From Oxyruncus cristatus (Eukaryota > Chordata > Aves > Passeriformes > Cotingidae), in assembly GCA_013399855.1 (NCBI GenBank), contig VXAY01001095.1, forward strand, positions 122,380 through 186,379: DNA of 64,000 bases, read 5' to 3'. This document shows positions 26,776 to 38,560 of the stretch, in pieces. A program made the translations under genes and the position numbers. Under the pieces are notes generated by a model. The model saw only the letters and a list, made by a program, of their open reading frames with translations. It was not told where the DNA came from and ran no database searches. Positions within the stretch are counted from its first letter, which is position 1. Each line of letters begins with the position of its first letter.

Positions 26776-28979
26776 ATCTCAGATGCTCTGGCTAAAGTCT
26801 GTAGCTTCACAGATGCAACCATACCAGGAAGAATATTCTACCTACAAATAGTTCCCCATCTCACCCCTCTCCCTCCCCCCCAATTCAGATTTTATTCAAA
26901 ATAGTGTGTGAATTTATCATACACTAATCAGGCATGGTAAACTAAGAAGATGTATATATTTTTCTCAATGTAATACAAGGAAAAGTATCTCTAAATTGAT
27001 TTGGTTAATTATCTTGATTATTAATTACATTCTCCAGAAACAGATACATGCAGACTATTTAATAAATTAAACAAATTAACTCTCAAATGTAAAACAAGAA
27101 AACAAACCTAATTTCAAAATATTAGTACAAGATCAATTCAGTGCTGATTAATTGGGCTGCATCAGAGGTGAACTTTTGCTTTTTAACTCCTACGTATCTA
27201 ATTTAATGTGTAATTGAAACACTTCCTAAATCATTGAGATATTAGGTTATAGAATTTGTAATAGCAAAGCAGTTAAGGAATTGGCCATATTACTATAAGA
27301 GACATGCTAACTTTTCAGCTAAACTTGGTGCAATTTAATTCACATAAAGCAGGCCTCAGCTTGTAAATTAGTACTAATCCAGACATCATCACTCCGCAGA
27401 ACAGCGTGATATTGGAGTACCACTATTCTTTTCATGGGTCCTTTAGGGTTCTAAAATACTTTTTAAACCCCAGATTGCTAATCATGTATTTTAAATCTAA
27501 ACAGAGGCTTGTTTTGTCATTGTTGCAAATTTTTCCTGTGAGTTATTTTAAATGATTATATTTAAAATCAAATAAAAACAGAGTATACATTCTCCACCCC
27601 CTTCATATTCTGTTCTGTCTGTACACAGTCCTCTTTGTTAGAACAGAAAACACTCAGCAATCCTTATATTATACTAGCAATGAGGAATTGAAAAGGCCTC
27701 TTTGTTATTCTGATGCCATCTCTGAGCGTGTCTTCCTAGCAAGGTAGAACAACTCTGGTTACAGTTCTCTGCACCTTCTTTCAAGGACAAATTGGCTTAC
27801 AGAAACTCTCTTTGCCAAAAGCTGGTTCCTAACTATGCATGGAGCAATGGGGTACGTCAAACCCATGTGTCGTACCTTTTTGAAATTTTGCAGTATATTT
27901 TCGGCCTGGATTAGTACAATGACCCAGTTTACCACACTGTGGTATCTCTTTCCCCTTTCTGTTAGCATTTTTAAAGTTCCTCCTGAGGACCAGTGGTGGA
28001 AGTTTCTCCTTGAACTCCCCCTGGTCCCCATACACCTTCTTTTTTCTGTAGCCACTTTAAGATTAGCAATAGTGAAAAGAAGTTGGTAAGGTCACGGATA
28101 TTCCTTGTCAAGGTCCTCTTGCTCCCTGGCCATTACCACCTTTGCCTGTGCCTAAAGCTGGCTCTGTCTTAGCAAAGAGGATAAAAAGTTTCTTATTCAT
28201 TGCAGAGCTCTGGTAGCCCAAGCTGCTTAGAGAATTTGTGCCTGATGGTCCATAGAAAGCAAAATTGAAGTGACTAATACAAAGGACATCAAAAGCACAG
28301 GTTAATCAGAAGAAACTGTGATTAACTAGAGTAACATCAGCAGTGAATCACAATATTGCAAACACAGTTCTCAGACACAAAAAAGTTATTTTTCTACATG
28401 ATAATAACTGTGCACACCGGTGTCTGACCTGCTTCTCAGAGAAGTGAATTAAACACCTGGGATTATTGAAAAGTAATGACTTTCCATTTTCCACCTGCTG
28501 AATTGACTTTGAATTTCAGATTTGGCCCTCAGTCTTTCTACAGAACTGTCAAATTACAGTATCAGGTAAAATACGAACAGACTGGCTGGCTGCTTGTGTA
28601 AACAGAGATGGATGAAAAGTTTTGCTAATGTTTTCAACAGTGACTAGTGATAGTGACTTGATCTTTAGGAAGCAGATATTTCTTATGGGACTGGTATTCT
28701 GAGGGTTGATTCTTGGATCTCTTTGGACACACCAGAATTTCTACACAGCACATACACTCATTATTACTGACTAGTTATTCAAGATCTTAGTCTTAGTATA
28801 TATAATTATTATTCACCCCAAACTTCAGAAAAATTTTCTATATCATACTTGATGTTATCCTGCTTCTCATTTCCATTTAGGCCTGAAAATAATTCAGAGG
28901 ATAATGAGCAAAATTTATTTTCATGGGATTCTCAGATGTTAATGAATGTTGTTTCATTTATATTCTACACCCATGAATT

Positions 28980-29155
28980 TATCAGGCTCCATTTTAAAAC
29001 AAGTTGGGTAGTATGCCCCCCAAAAGCTCTTAACAGAGTTTTCCAGAATATTACTGCTTTCAGCAACAGACCTTTTATAATTTTCAGTGAAATTCATTCA
29101 CAGACAGTTTGTATCCTTTTCATGTACAGCAGTGATAACCCTTCAGTTTAATACC
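28980..29155 (-). mobile_element. Old CR1-like LINE fragment, antisense
   Basis: The plus strand reads 'ttttaaaacaagttgggtag', 'atgccccccaaaagctctta', 'gttttccagaatattactgc' and 'cagtttgtatccttttcatg'. This order matches the antisense of a common sauropsid CR1-like repeat ('aaaacaagttaggcagc', 'gccccccaccactcctc', 'gttccagaacttcactc', 'cagtttatatccatttgttc'). It is diverged and truncated at both ends. Confidence 0.6.
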
Positions 29156-29879
29156 TTATTTCCCACTGTGATAGTATACAAGCAATAATCTTATTCCTTT
29201 TACCACTTGACTTGCTAGGCTTTAAAATCCAGGTTTACTTCCAGACTAGCTCTTATCCCATGGGTTGAACACATCAGATACTTTCCTGAAGCGCATCTTC
29301 CAGTCTAGTTTCCCTACTAGTCCTCCCATGAGCCTCTCCCAGAACAGATGACATTCCTCTCCCCTGAGTTGTGGCATGTGGAGTTTGTGCAACAGCCTTC
29401 ATAATGCCTCAAACAACTTCAATTCAAGGAGGAAGTCTGCCTTCTGTTCCTTTGAGGCACATATACCCCAATCTTTACAAACTACCTGAATGCTACTGAA
29501 ATAAAGTTTAGTGCTGAATTATTGTCTACACACTTTCAGATGCCACCGACTTTCACTGTGTTTTTTAGCGGCTTGGGAAATTTCTTGCTCAAATATCTGC
29601 AGCCACCTGAGAAACAGGGATTGACTGCAGTTTGAGATTAGGGTAATGCTTTGAAAGGAGTTACTGTGAATTGTCTAGTCTGAAAATTGCTGGCATTTGG
29701 AGTGGATAAGCTTGACCTGGGCAATGAGAGGTACCTAACAAATGACTCCATTAATAAATAAGCAAAGACAGCAGCTGACCCAAGCAGCACCTCCCTCAAT
29801 CAGGCTGCTGAAGATATGCAATGAGCTTCCCTGGTAATTGTATGATCCGCCCTGCATCTCTTATTCATGGGCTTCTATC

Positions 29880-29947
29880 AGTGGGTTAGATTGCACGCTG
29901 CAATCAATTGAAATCAACTCCATTCATTGCATTAGGCTAATGTTATG
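29880..29947. repeat. Dispersed 68-bp element, copy 2
   Basis: This copy is similar over its full length to 26708-26775: about 55 of roughly 70 aligned columns agree by eye. Shared blocks are agtgggtt, gcaatca, ttgaaatcaa, tccat, cattag and ctaat. Both copies are in the same orientation in the same intron. The family is unknown to me. It may be an ancient, possibly exapted, repeat. Confidence 0.7.
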
Positions 29948-30101
29948 CTCTTAAAAACAGTTTTAAATACCCCTTTAAATACACCATCCTGACATTTGAA
30001 GACATCTGCAGAAAACCATAGAGAAAATTTATATCCAGAGGTAAGATGGGTTTCCAGTTTCTGGTAAAACTGTGTTGTCAGGGGAAGAGGAAAGGCAGGA
30101 G

Positions 30102-30147
30102 GATCAAGGATCAAACTGAGTTTCAAGGATCAAACTGAGTTCAAGGC
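30102..30147. repeat. 18-bp tandem duplication next to LTR
   Basis: The unit 'caaggatcaaactgagtt' occurs twice in near-tandem (from about 30105 and 30124), immediately beside the proposed LTR end. It may be a local slippage product or insertion scar. Confidence 0.7.
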
Positions 30148-30167
30148 AGATGCTGGAGAGACAACGA

Positions 30168-30440
30168 TGTTTCGTTTGGCACGAGGTGCACGACCGACAA
30201 GGAGACACAGAAACTCTTGTTTAACTCTCAATTGGTGCATTGTTTATTCACGACCTGAGGGTGTGACCTTCCAGAAGCTGTGAGGCTTAACACTGCTGCT
30301 CATCAGCTCCTAACAGGGAACTGACCCGAGGTGAGAAGAATACAGTGCACAAATGAGACCACAGATTGTTGAACATATCTTAAATCAAGAATGAGACTAA
30401 AGGAATTTAGTAAAACACAGAACGTTTCACAATCCTGACA
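30168..30440 (-). mobile_element. Short retroviral LTR (solo), minus strand
   Basis: Read on the minus strand, the 273-bp segment starts TGTCAGGATTGTGAAACG and ends GTGCCAAACGAAACA, giving the inverted TGT...ACA ends of retroviral LTRs. An AATAAA poly(A) signal (plus positions 30243-30248) is followed by 'caatgcaccaattgagagtt' and a GT-rich stretch 'gtttctgtgtctccttgtcgg', as expected for R-U5. The short length and layout resemble avian ERVK/alpharetrovirus-like LTRs. No internal retroviral genes are adjacent. The bases flanking the proposed ends (caacga and ggggtc) do not form a target-site duplication, so either the ends or the history are more complex. Confidence 0.62.
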
Positions 30441-31719
30441 GGGGTCAGTATGTTACAGTCCAAACTCTGATAAAATTGTTCTGCTGGCTAAAAAGGTGAC
30501 AGCAAAGAACAAATTAACACTGTTCTGCCAGGAATATTTGTGACATCATTCATCATTTCATGTTGTTTTTAAACAACAGCAGGGGCAATGTCACTATTAT
30601 TGCTCAAACCAAACTCAGAAAATTGCTAAAAGCAATCCATTTCTACAGAAATACAGAGAAATACTTTTCTCCTATTTCCACTACAGAAGATTGGGATTTT
30701 CAGTAGATACATTATATGACTGAATCTGAAAGATTACAATAACTACCTTGTACTTAGAACAAGAAACAACTTTCTGTTGGCAGTGTTTGACATTCCAGTG
30801 ACCACACTCCTTGTCTAGAAAAGAAAATTTTAAAAACAATAAAGTGTTTTTGAAAGTAATTATAGGGAAAAAGGAGCTACAAACTGCAAGGGATTTAAAA
30901 GTTACTAGAAGCTGCGCTAATAATCAGAACTTCCAAGTTCCTTGTCTTTCTAAGGACAGCTTGAAAAATAGATGAATAAGCTACAGAAGGACCACGAGAA
31001 GTATGTAAATGGATTTTTTTTTCACATTGATACTTTGTAAAACAAGGAGATAAGAATGAATTTTTCTGCAGGACAGCAATAAAGACGACGTAGGTAACAC
31101 AAAGCTCCCAAAAATCTCAAGATATTAACATTCCTAGAAGCAGTTTGGAAAATGTTTTTACATGGGGGCAAGTTCTGCATCGATCTAGTTATCAGGCCAT
31201 CCTAAAGTATTAATTTTGAAAAGTGCCTGGATAAAATTTCCAGAAGTTCAAGTACCACTAGACATGAAGCCTGATGTTCTGTCAACATTTAAATACGTAG
31301 AAATGTCAATCCATTCTTTGAATTAAAACAAATGATGTTCAAATGAATAGAAATTAGAATAAAGTGGGGGAAAAAAAAGCTTCAAGAGAAAGAAAATCCA
31401 TGGAAATTCATGAGCTAATGTAAAGGGATTTTATTCTCGCAAATGAGCATATGTAATACAAACATATCCTAAGAATATTAATGAACAAAATATGCACTCT
31501 AGCAATATCTGACTTTTCTACGTGATATAATGATCTCTATGGACAACAACAAATCTACACTTCAGCATTTCAAAGGAAATTGGAACAATAGCTCCAGAGT
31601 TCACTGAACACATCTTAGCAGAAAATGCAGTTTCAAATAAGAACAGAGGCCAGAGCATTGCGCAAGTTTGAACCATTTTGTTGATGTGCAGGAATCGAGT
31701 GGAATTTCCACTCTGAAAG

Positions 31720-32160
31720 CCTTCATTTCCTTAACACCATCCCTAGTCTAACGGGAAGAAGGACATGTTAGTCTCTGAGTCCTACCTATAGTCACTCTGA
31801 GCCGAACAGGATTTCCTAACCCAAACACAAACCTCTATCGGGCAATAAAGCACACCAACTTTTCTTACTTCCAAACCACTGTTGGGCCACACCTCCTTTC
31901 AAATGCCTGCTGTTATTCCACATGCTTTGGTTGACGAAGACTCCAGATAAATTCCCTCTCTGAAGTCCCTCATCTCCTTTGCCCTAACCCTCAAAATACC
32001 CACAACCACCTTGCCCAACTCCAAGAGAGAGCATGGAGATTCAGCTCTGTCCCGAACCAAGTCTTCATCACCCAGCTAAGCAAGGCTGCAGTGATGCCAA
32101 CACCAACCATATCTTATCCAACTGAAGAGCAATACTGATCCTTGCCGCCTCCAGAGGGGC
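31720..32160. other. C-rich, G-poor block, unexplained
   Basis: About 440 bases are unlike the surrounding AT-rich intron. The plus strand is rich in cc, acc and cct ('ctaaccctcaaaatacccac', 'ccatccctagtctaacggg') and poor in G. It sits between the two LTR-type elements. I do not recognise it. It may be part of an unrecognised retroelement. Confidence 0.4.
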
Positions 32161-32434
32161 ACTAGCTCTGAGCTTTGCATGACAGTAATGCAATTTTCAC
32201 TCTGAAGACTCAGGTTTTCCTATTTGTTATGTATATCTTAGCCCTCTTTCACTAACTAAATGAATTGGATTTTTCACCCATGAGAGACAGACACAACCAC
32301 CCAAACTATTTGACAGTATCAAAACTTTTACAATTTAATTAGAAAGTGCGTATTTCCTACTTGAAGTGGAAACGTAAGTCTGGAATTTGGGAATATGTAA
32401 AATTTTAAGGGAAAGGATAAGGTAGGTAGGAGTT

Positions 32435-33030
32435 GATGGTAAATGTGATGCTGTAATTAAATTTTAAAATATAACAATCTTACTGTTGCCTTAAGCCCTA
32501 ATAGTTTTTTTTGTAGTTTTCTAATTTGTGTAAGCTTTATAAGTTTTATAAGTAGTAGAAATAGTTTTATAAAGTAGTGGCCCTTATTCCCTTACCCCAT
32601 AGTACATTCCTAACCCTTTTACCCTGTTCTATGCTCCCCATATCAAATCTACCCCTGAAGCCAGTAGAAGATGTTTAGTCTCATGTTAAAGCAAGGCCTC
32701 AGTTGTTTAGGAACACCAGGATTAGAGCCTGAACAACAACACAGGGTCAGAAACTAGGTAACTGTGTACCCTTTGTGCTCTGAAGATGATGAAGATGATG
32801 AAGGGGTGGTCCCAGAACGCCCCCAGACCCAATTCTTGGGAGTGGGTCAGAGGGTGGACCACAGAAAAAGTTACAGGGCAGACACCTTTGGGATTGGTTA
32901 ATTAGTATTATAAAAGATGTAACACAGCTATATTTGGCGCACGCGTCATGTAATGTCTTTTGCTATAGCTCAGTAAATCCTTTCCTTATCTCACCCCAAC
33001 TAACTGCTTCGGAGTTTTTTTTAAGTTCAG
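32435..33030 (+). mobile_element. Solo LTR-like element of an endogenous retrovirus
   Basis: The segment has the architecture of a retroviral LTR read on the plus strand. A U3-like part includes a reverse-CCAAT (ggattggtta, about 32891). A TATA box, tataaaag, lies at 32909-32916. A poly(A)-signal-like agtaaa lies at 32972-32977, followed by a T/C-rich U5-like end ('cctttccttatctcacccc', 'actgcttcggag'). The T/A-rich start with 'agttttataagtagtagaaa' resembles avian ERV LTRs. No gag, pol or env sequence flanks it, so it would be a solo LTR. Exact ends and a target-site duplication could not be fixed; TG...CA boundaries are ambiguous. Confidence 0.58.
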
Positions 33031-33959
33031 GTGCTAGCAGGCATCATTGCTAAGGGGCAAGAGTGAAAACAGATGAAAAAAGCAAGTGCTAAAGGAGGAG
33101 GAACTCAGTGCTATGCTGTATGCAAAGTAATGGAACAATAGTTTTGTTGGAGAAGTTCCTCTCTTTTTCCTAAGAAAGTCATCCTTACAGTCTCTAGGTC
33201 TCTGTTCCAACCTTCTCTAAACATGCTGCCTCAGTTTCCTCAGATTCTAGCAGATTCTAGTACATGGGAAAGAGACATATAAACAGCATAATTCAAATTG
33301 CCCAAAACTTTCATATGGGCCCCTGTAATAGTAATGAGACTGGTTCAGCTGTTCCAGTGGAAGCTTTCATCTCTTTTATCCCTTGCACTGTTCCCTCTGG
33401 CTGTACTGAAGGGTAGGGGGATTGCTCCTGCCTCAAGGCAGTCTGCACCCTACAGAGAACTGTGCTGCCTTATGGGAACGTCCTTTGGGGCTTGGGGTTT
33501 TAAAAGAGTCCTTCATTCAGAGTCCAGTGCTGTGAACTGGGTATGTGTCCTGCACTTGCACCAGGGGAGGCACCAGAGGCTTGTTTTGTATGTGTCTGGG
33601 GTGTCGGGGGAGTGTAAATTCATAGCCTGCCCCTGGGGAACGATGGTGCTGCTCAGGGCAGGCTCTCACTGGGAGATTTTCTGTCATGCTTTGCCTAGAA
33701 CAGGAAAGAGAGTTTCCAAATCCAGACAATCTCCACTACTTCCATCTACAGCATCATCACATCAACAGTTGAAATTATATGGACTGCAGAGGTCTGACCT
33801 GAGAGATCAGTACTGAGGGCTTTAAACTGACTTTATGCACACACCTGCATCAATAATCCACAGTTATTACCACAAACAAGGGAAAGGTTTCTTTATCCTG
33901 ACACAAATCAAGCTTCAAATGCATCTATATTCACAGACAGAGGTTTTCTGTGATTAATC

Positions 33960-34055
33960 TGCTAAATGTTTAAAAGGAAGAACTAATACTGTTTTGCAGA
34001 TGGAGAAACTGTGGCTAGCAGAAAGAAAGTAACTTGCCTGAGGCAACATAGAAGG
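33960..34055 (-). repeat. MIR-like SINE remnant
   Basis: The stretch 'gcagatggagaaactgtggc' followed by 'gaaagtaacttgcctgaggc' and 'aacatagaagg' closely parallels the antisense MIR 'acagatgaggaaactgaggc', 'aagtaacttgcccaaggtca', 'cacag'. It is one of the better-preserved MIR cores in the window. Confidence 0.6.
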
Positions 34056-34451
34056 ACAAAAGAAGAAGAGAAAAGGGAGTAAAATGTGGAAGTTGAAGGC
34101 TCTCACACAGTCCATTAACAAGTTGAACCTCTTTATGCAGTCCAGATCCATTTGCATGTAGCTGCTGCATTTAAAAGCAGAGAGAAAATCTGACTTGATA
34201 TAAACCATGAAAGCCTGAGAAATCTCTAAGTGCTGAATCAGTGACTTGATGCAAGTGTAAACAAATGAACAACTGTTTCTTCCAGAAATTTGAGGAAACT
34301 AGTTAAAACATGCATAAGGAATGGACTTTTTAAAAGTAAACATGTGAAGACCAATTATCCTTTTGTGTAATTTCCCTGATTACAACCTCTTAACAGAAAA
34401 ACTGCTTCACGCCTGAAGAGATAAGGTTTCTAGACTATATTCTGGTTTTAC

Positions 34452-34561
34452 CTTGTAAAGTAGCTTGTAGCCTGGAGGTCGGAGTCCTGAGGACGGAGGT
34501 TGTCATACACATATTTCAGATCCTGGACGCTGTTTAGCTCAGGCAATCCTGCATGCAGCAT
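34452..34561 (-). CDS. PIK3C2G: PIK3C2G exon w8: end of kinase domain
   Basis: This 110-nt exon has 36 codons (fragment residues 326-361) plus two bases of a split arginine. The acceptor is gctttaag and the donor gtaaaa. It opens MLHAGLPELNSVQDLKYVYD and ends RPQDSDLQATSYFT. This is the C-terminal helix region of the PI3K catalytic domain; human has MLYAGLPELSGIQDLKYVYN. The initial ATG is an internal methionine, not a start: w7 ends EM and w8 continues M in phase 0, matching human LLEMML. The split arginine is completed by w9. Confidence 0.97.
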
Positions 34562-36577
34562 CTTAAAGCAAAGAAATATTAGATCATTAGTCCACTGTTC
34601 TGTTGAAAAGAAATTTAAATGAAATGGGGCTGAGAAAAGAAAGGTTTTACACCAAAAGGTCTTCTTGTAAAACATAAAGTTTTGCTCATCTAAAAAGTGA
34701 TCCTGATGCTATAGCAATGCCTGGAATACTGAAGTGAATATACTGCACTATAAACCTTCACACCGAGGGACCAGAAGGAGGCATGGGTCAGAATCAATGA
34801 TCCATTTCAGTTATTTATTTTCTCTTCAGATACCATAACCTCAAGGTGTTTATTGCTAAGCCTCCTTCATAGCCTTCTAATAGTGATAAAGGGAAGGTGA
34901 CCAAGTCCAGCCACCTGAACAATAGTGACCACATTCCTGTTATGCTCACGGTGTTGTCTTAGTCCTAATTCAATTTAGTGCAACATCACCTTCTCATTTG
35001 TAACTCCTCCTTCTACAATCGCTGCTTGGACTCCTCCTGCAAGGGGATCATAGATTCACTCTTTTACAGTCAGTGGAGGAGAAAAGCTTCTTTAGACACT
35101 AATTCATAGCAGGAGCCCTGAGGTGGGCAGTGAGAACTGCCTCTGGAGACGGCACCATTCTCCATCAATGAGGAACAGGACTACTCTAGTTAGTTGACCA
35201 AATTAGGTTCAAAAGACAACGCAAATATTCCCCTTGCAAAGTAACAACGTGAGCAGGGTAGAAAATAGAATGTGTCTGTTGCCCATTCAGCTCTCTCCAG
35301 GGATTTTAAAATGTCAACAACAAAAAAATATTTTACTCACTTCAAAACCTAATGATTTTACTCGACAATCACAGCAAGTTGACAGGGATGCTTTTTTGTA
35401 TAATGAATCAGTCCTTCACATTGCTCAGAAGGAAATGTATCTGAATTTGCAGTCACTGCTGTGCCTTCTTCATTGATATTTATGTCTAGCTCAGAGAGAA
35501 AGACCCACTGAGTTTTTCATGTAACAGCAAAGAAAAAAGGGAGCACTGATTTTATTTTAAGGTTTGGTTGAGAGATGAATAGTGTAACGGGAAAGGAGAT
35601 GGGGCATGTATCTTCTTTATTTCTTCAAACCTTCTCCATATTTTTAAGTCAAGTTTCAATATTTTGTATATTTTCTTTTTGGCATTATGAGGAAAATCTT
35701 GTTTCGTATCAGCCCCAATCCATACTACCACTGGACAGTTAGATTGCTGTTTTCACAGAGTTCTGCCTAGCAAGGAACAGAGAGGCAGAAAGCTCCATGA
35801 GGTGAATTTGAATTGACAGCAGGAACAATAACAATATTCAGAACTGAAGGACACACAATGCTATTTATCAATATACATTCAACCAATTTATAAAAGATAA
35901 CAACTCCTGTCCCCTTTAGATTTAAAGGGGAAAAAAAATTAAGCTTCTTTACCCTTCATTAGAAAAGGGGATGATACCAGATATATAAACATAATCTGGA
36001 CAATCTGTGATTAAACAGAAAACCAGGATTTTTTTAGGTTCTCTGCACTGTCAAAGGTGGAAAGGCATTTGCTGAAGTGAAAAAAAAAAAAAGCCTCTAT
36101 CTGGGCTGTACCTACATAGTGCTTTGCTGGCTGCAAGGGGCTCCTAGAGGCTTTCTATACTCCTTCATCCCTTTTTCTCCATATGGCATATTTTTCGTGT
36201 TTCTAGTCTGCTGATGGAAGAGGCTTCTCAATACTGTGGCTGGTGATACTGGATGGTCATTAGACAAGACGTGGAACAAGTCTTTGAAAACCAAATACAG
36301 ATCTCACAAGGCAAGCTCAAATGTCACTTAGATGCCTAAGTTCAAGTGCCTGCACTGCTACCTTTGTTTGCCCACACATATGGTTTGACCTACCAGCCTT
36401 GGCTACCCCAGGCCTTCTGACTCACTGAGCGGAGCTGCCTACACTCTCCTTGGGCCTGGATTCAGGGCTGGTGTGTGATGCTCAGCCCACCATCCACTGA
36501 AAAGGAATAGTCCTGGCATTTTTATTGGTTGAACCTCCAAAATGGGGGTGTTTCCTGATCCTGTTTTCTCAAATGGT

Positions 36578-36640
36578 GTTTCTGAGTTTAGAGGGGTGAA
36601 ATGACTTGTATGGGGACACAAGATTCTTGAGTTTTAGATC
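36578..36640 (-). repeat. Tentative MIR-like remnant
   Basis: The stretch 'gaggggtgaaatgacttgta' then 'ggggacacaagattcttgag' resembles the antisense MIR 'gaggttaagtgacttgccca', 'ggtcacacag'. It is weak and short. Confidence 0.3.
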
Positions 36641-38489
36641 TGCTCTATGTAGGTGCTCTCTCCTGTTTCATACAATTAAGTTGACCTGTTTCTTGTCACA
36701 GTGGATCAATTACTTCCTCTCTAGTGTCACATCTAAGCCCCTTTTAATAATTTTCTATCTGAAAAATCTTTACAACAGTCATGCAGTTTGCATGTCTTTA
36801 AACTAGTCAAAAGGTGTTTGTGTCCTGCAATCACCCTCTTTATAACAGTTCACATCAAATCTTTAATGAGAGCAAAGTTGATGATCTGCAGGCATTTATG
36901 CAGCTGAACTCTGCCAGCAGACTCTTGAGTCTTCCACAGATGTTTCTGCTTTTGAAAGTGGTGGAAACTTCATAGATTATTTCTTAGTCCCAGTAGCAAA
37001 TGTCAGTGCAGCTTCAGAAACATGCTGCTTACCACCAAGAAATTCCCAAACTGGGCCAAAACCTCCTCAATTTGTTCATAATTATATTTGTTAGAAACCA
37101 CTAATTGTTGCTGATGATCCACTGCACAGTTTACTACTTCTGTTTACTCTACTATTCTACATAGAAATAGTCTTATTGTCAATTTTTTTAACCATGTTTT
37201 ATAAATAGCATCTCCAAAAACATAATGTGGGAGGAGAACAAAAGATTATTGATCCATATTTCCAAACTGAGAGAAATCTCAGACTGTCATTGATACAAAT
37301 TAGCAGTGGCTAGTTAATCTTATTCCTTCACGATAACATCTGAATTTCTGGGAATGGAAATGAATTCCAAGTAGAACTTCACAGTCTATTTATTTTTTCT
37401 AGAAATGACCCATGGAACTTAAAATGGGATGTTGTTCAGAAACTGTAAATGTCAAGATGTTTGAGCGCAGAACCAGACTTACCCTTCCAAACATCACTGG
37501 CAAAAACAATGCATTTGCAACCTTGTCTTGTTTGTTTAATTCCTTCTGACATGAAGTGCTCATTGACGGAGTGTGAGTGCACTGCCAGTTTAATTTTTCA
37601 ATTATCAAATGCAATACAATTGACTGAGCTGCAGCCCATTGACAAATCTCAAAACATATCTGGATGCTGACGTTCAGCTCAGCACTATTACCTCTGCTAC
37701 AAGATCAGCAGAAACAAAAGATGCACCACATCCTGAATACAGACAAACCTGAGCTATACCCAGGCAGAGATAGCTAGTTATTTCAGATATCCTGCTGGGA
37801 ACATTTTCCTAACATGCTCTCTCTATTATCCCAGAGTAATCTAACATCATTATCTCTGCTGCCTGCAGAAAAAGGCACTGCACTGGGGACACAGAGATGG
37901 GTAAAAGATGTAGCTATGTTTGCAGCATGCAGTTTTCAGCAATGTTCAGAAATGCAGGGATTACTGCTGTGGATGAGAGAGCAAGGGTGTTTTCCTCCTG
38001 AGTTTTCCAGAGGCTCTTTTATTTGGACAGTATCTCCTACAGCTGCATGGCTTCTAGGGCAAAACTGTGCTTTCTGATGGGAATGCAGTTTTGCTGCACC
38101 TTTGTGACTACTTAGCAGCAAGGTTAAGAGACCTGGAACAATCCTTCCTGCTCCATACTGGGAAATCCCTCACTGTGTCACTACAAGGGAAGAACAAGAT
38201 GGAAGAGGCAAGATGAGAGATTCTTACTATTTCTCCCACCCTCCCCCACAGCACAAGTTGGGAGATGATAAAGTTGTGTTTATAGAGCAGCTTTTTGGCT
38301 GTACCCCAATCTCAGCAGGAGTTCTGTTTATAAGGTCATGTGGACTTTCTCACGCACAGACCAGTCCCCTACATCATGGGGCCCTGGACATATGTTTTGG
38401 ATTAATATCTTAGCCAAGCATCTTAGCAAATATTAGTTAATTTAATATTCTCATTGTTCTGTGTAGGGCCAAATCATTAACCTTTCACA

Positions 38490-38560
38490 CACAAGTAAAT
38501 AGAGGCATAAAGCAGTTATGGAATCTGCCACAGCACATGAATCAGTGGGAATACTTAAGG
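38490..38560 (-). repeat. Tentative MIR-like remnant
   Basis: The stretch 'aaatagaggcataaagcagt' followed by 'atggaatctgccacagcaca' and 'gaatcagtggg' loosely follows the antisense MIR sequence ('gaaactgaggcacagagagg', 'cttgcccaaggtcacacag', 'agtaagtgg'). The call is weak. Confidence 0.3.

Larger units (their letters stand above)
25550..34451. other. Intron w8-w9 (8.9 kb), repeat-rich
   Basis: This is the most eventful intron. It holds a MIR-like remnant (33960-34055), two LTR-type elements (30168-30440 minus, about 32435-33030 plus), an old CR1 piece (28980-29155), a 68-bp element present twice (26708-26775 and 29880-29947), an A-run/GA microsatellite (26089-26123) and a C-rich block (31720-32160). 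No exon was recognised in either strand. Confidence 0.65.

Noticed and set aside
27829..28055. Overlapping minus-strand frames with a CGKLGHC string reminiscent of a retroviral zinc knuckle
   Set aside because: The spacing does not fit C-x2-C-x4-H-x4-C, the surrounding frame is broken by stops, and no other gag-like sequence is nearby.
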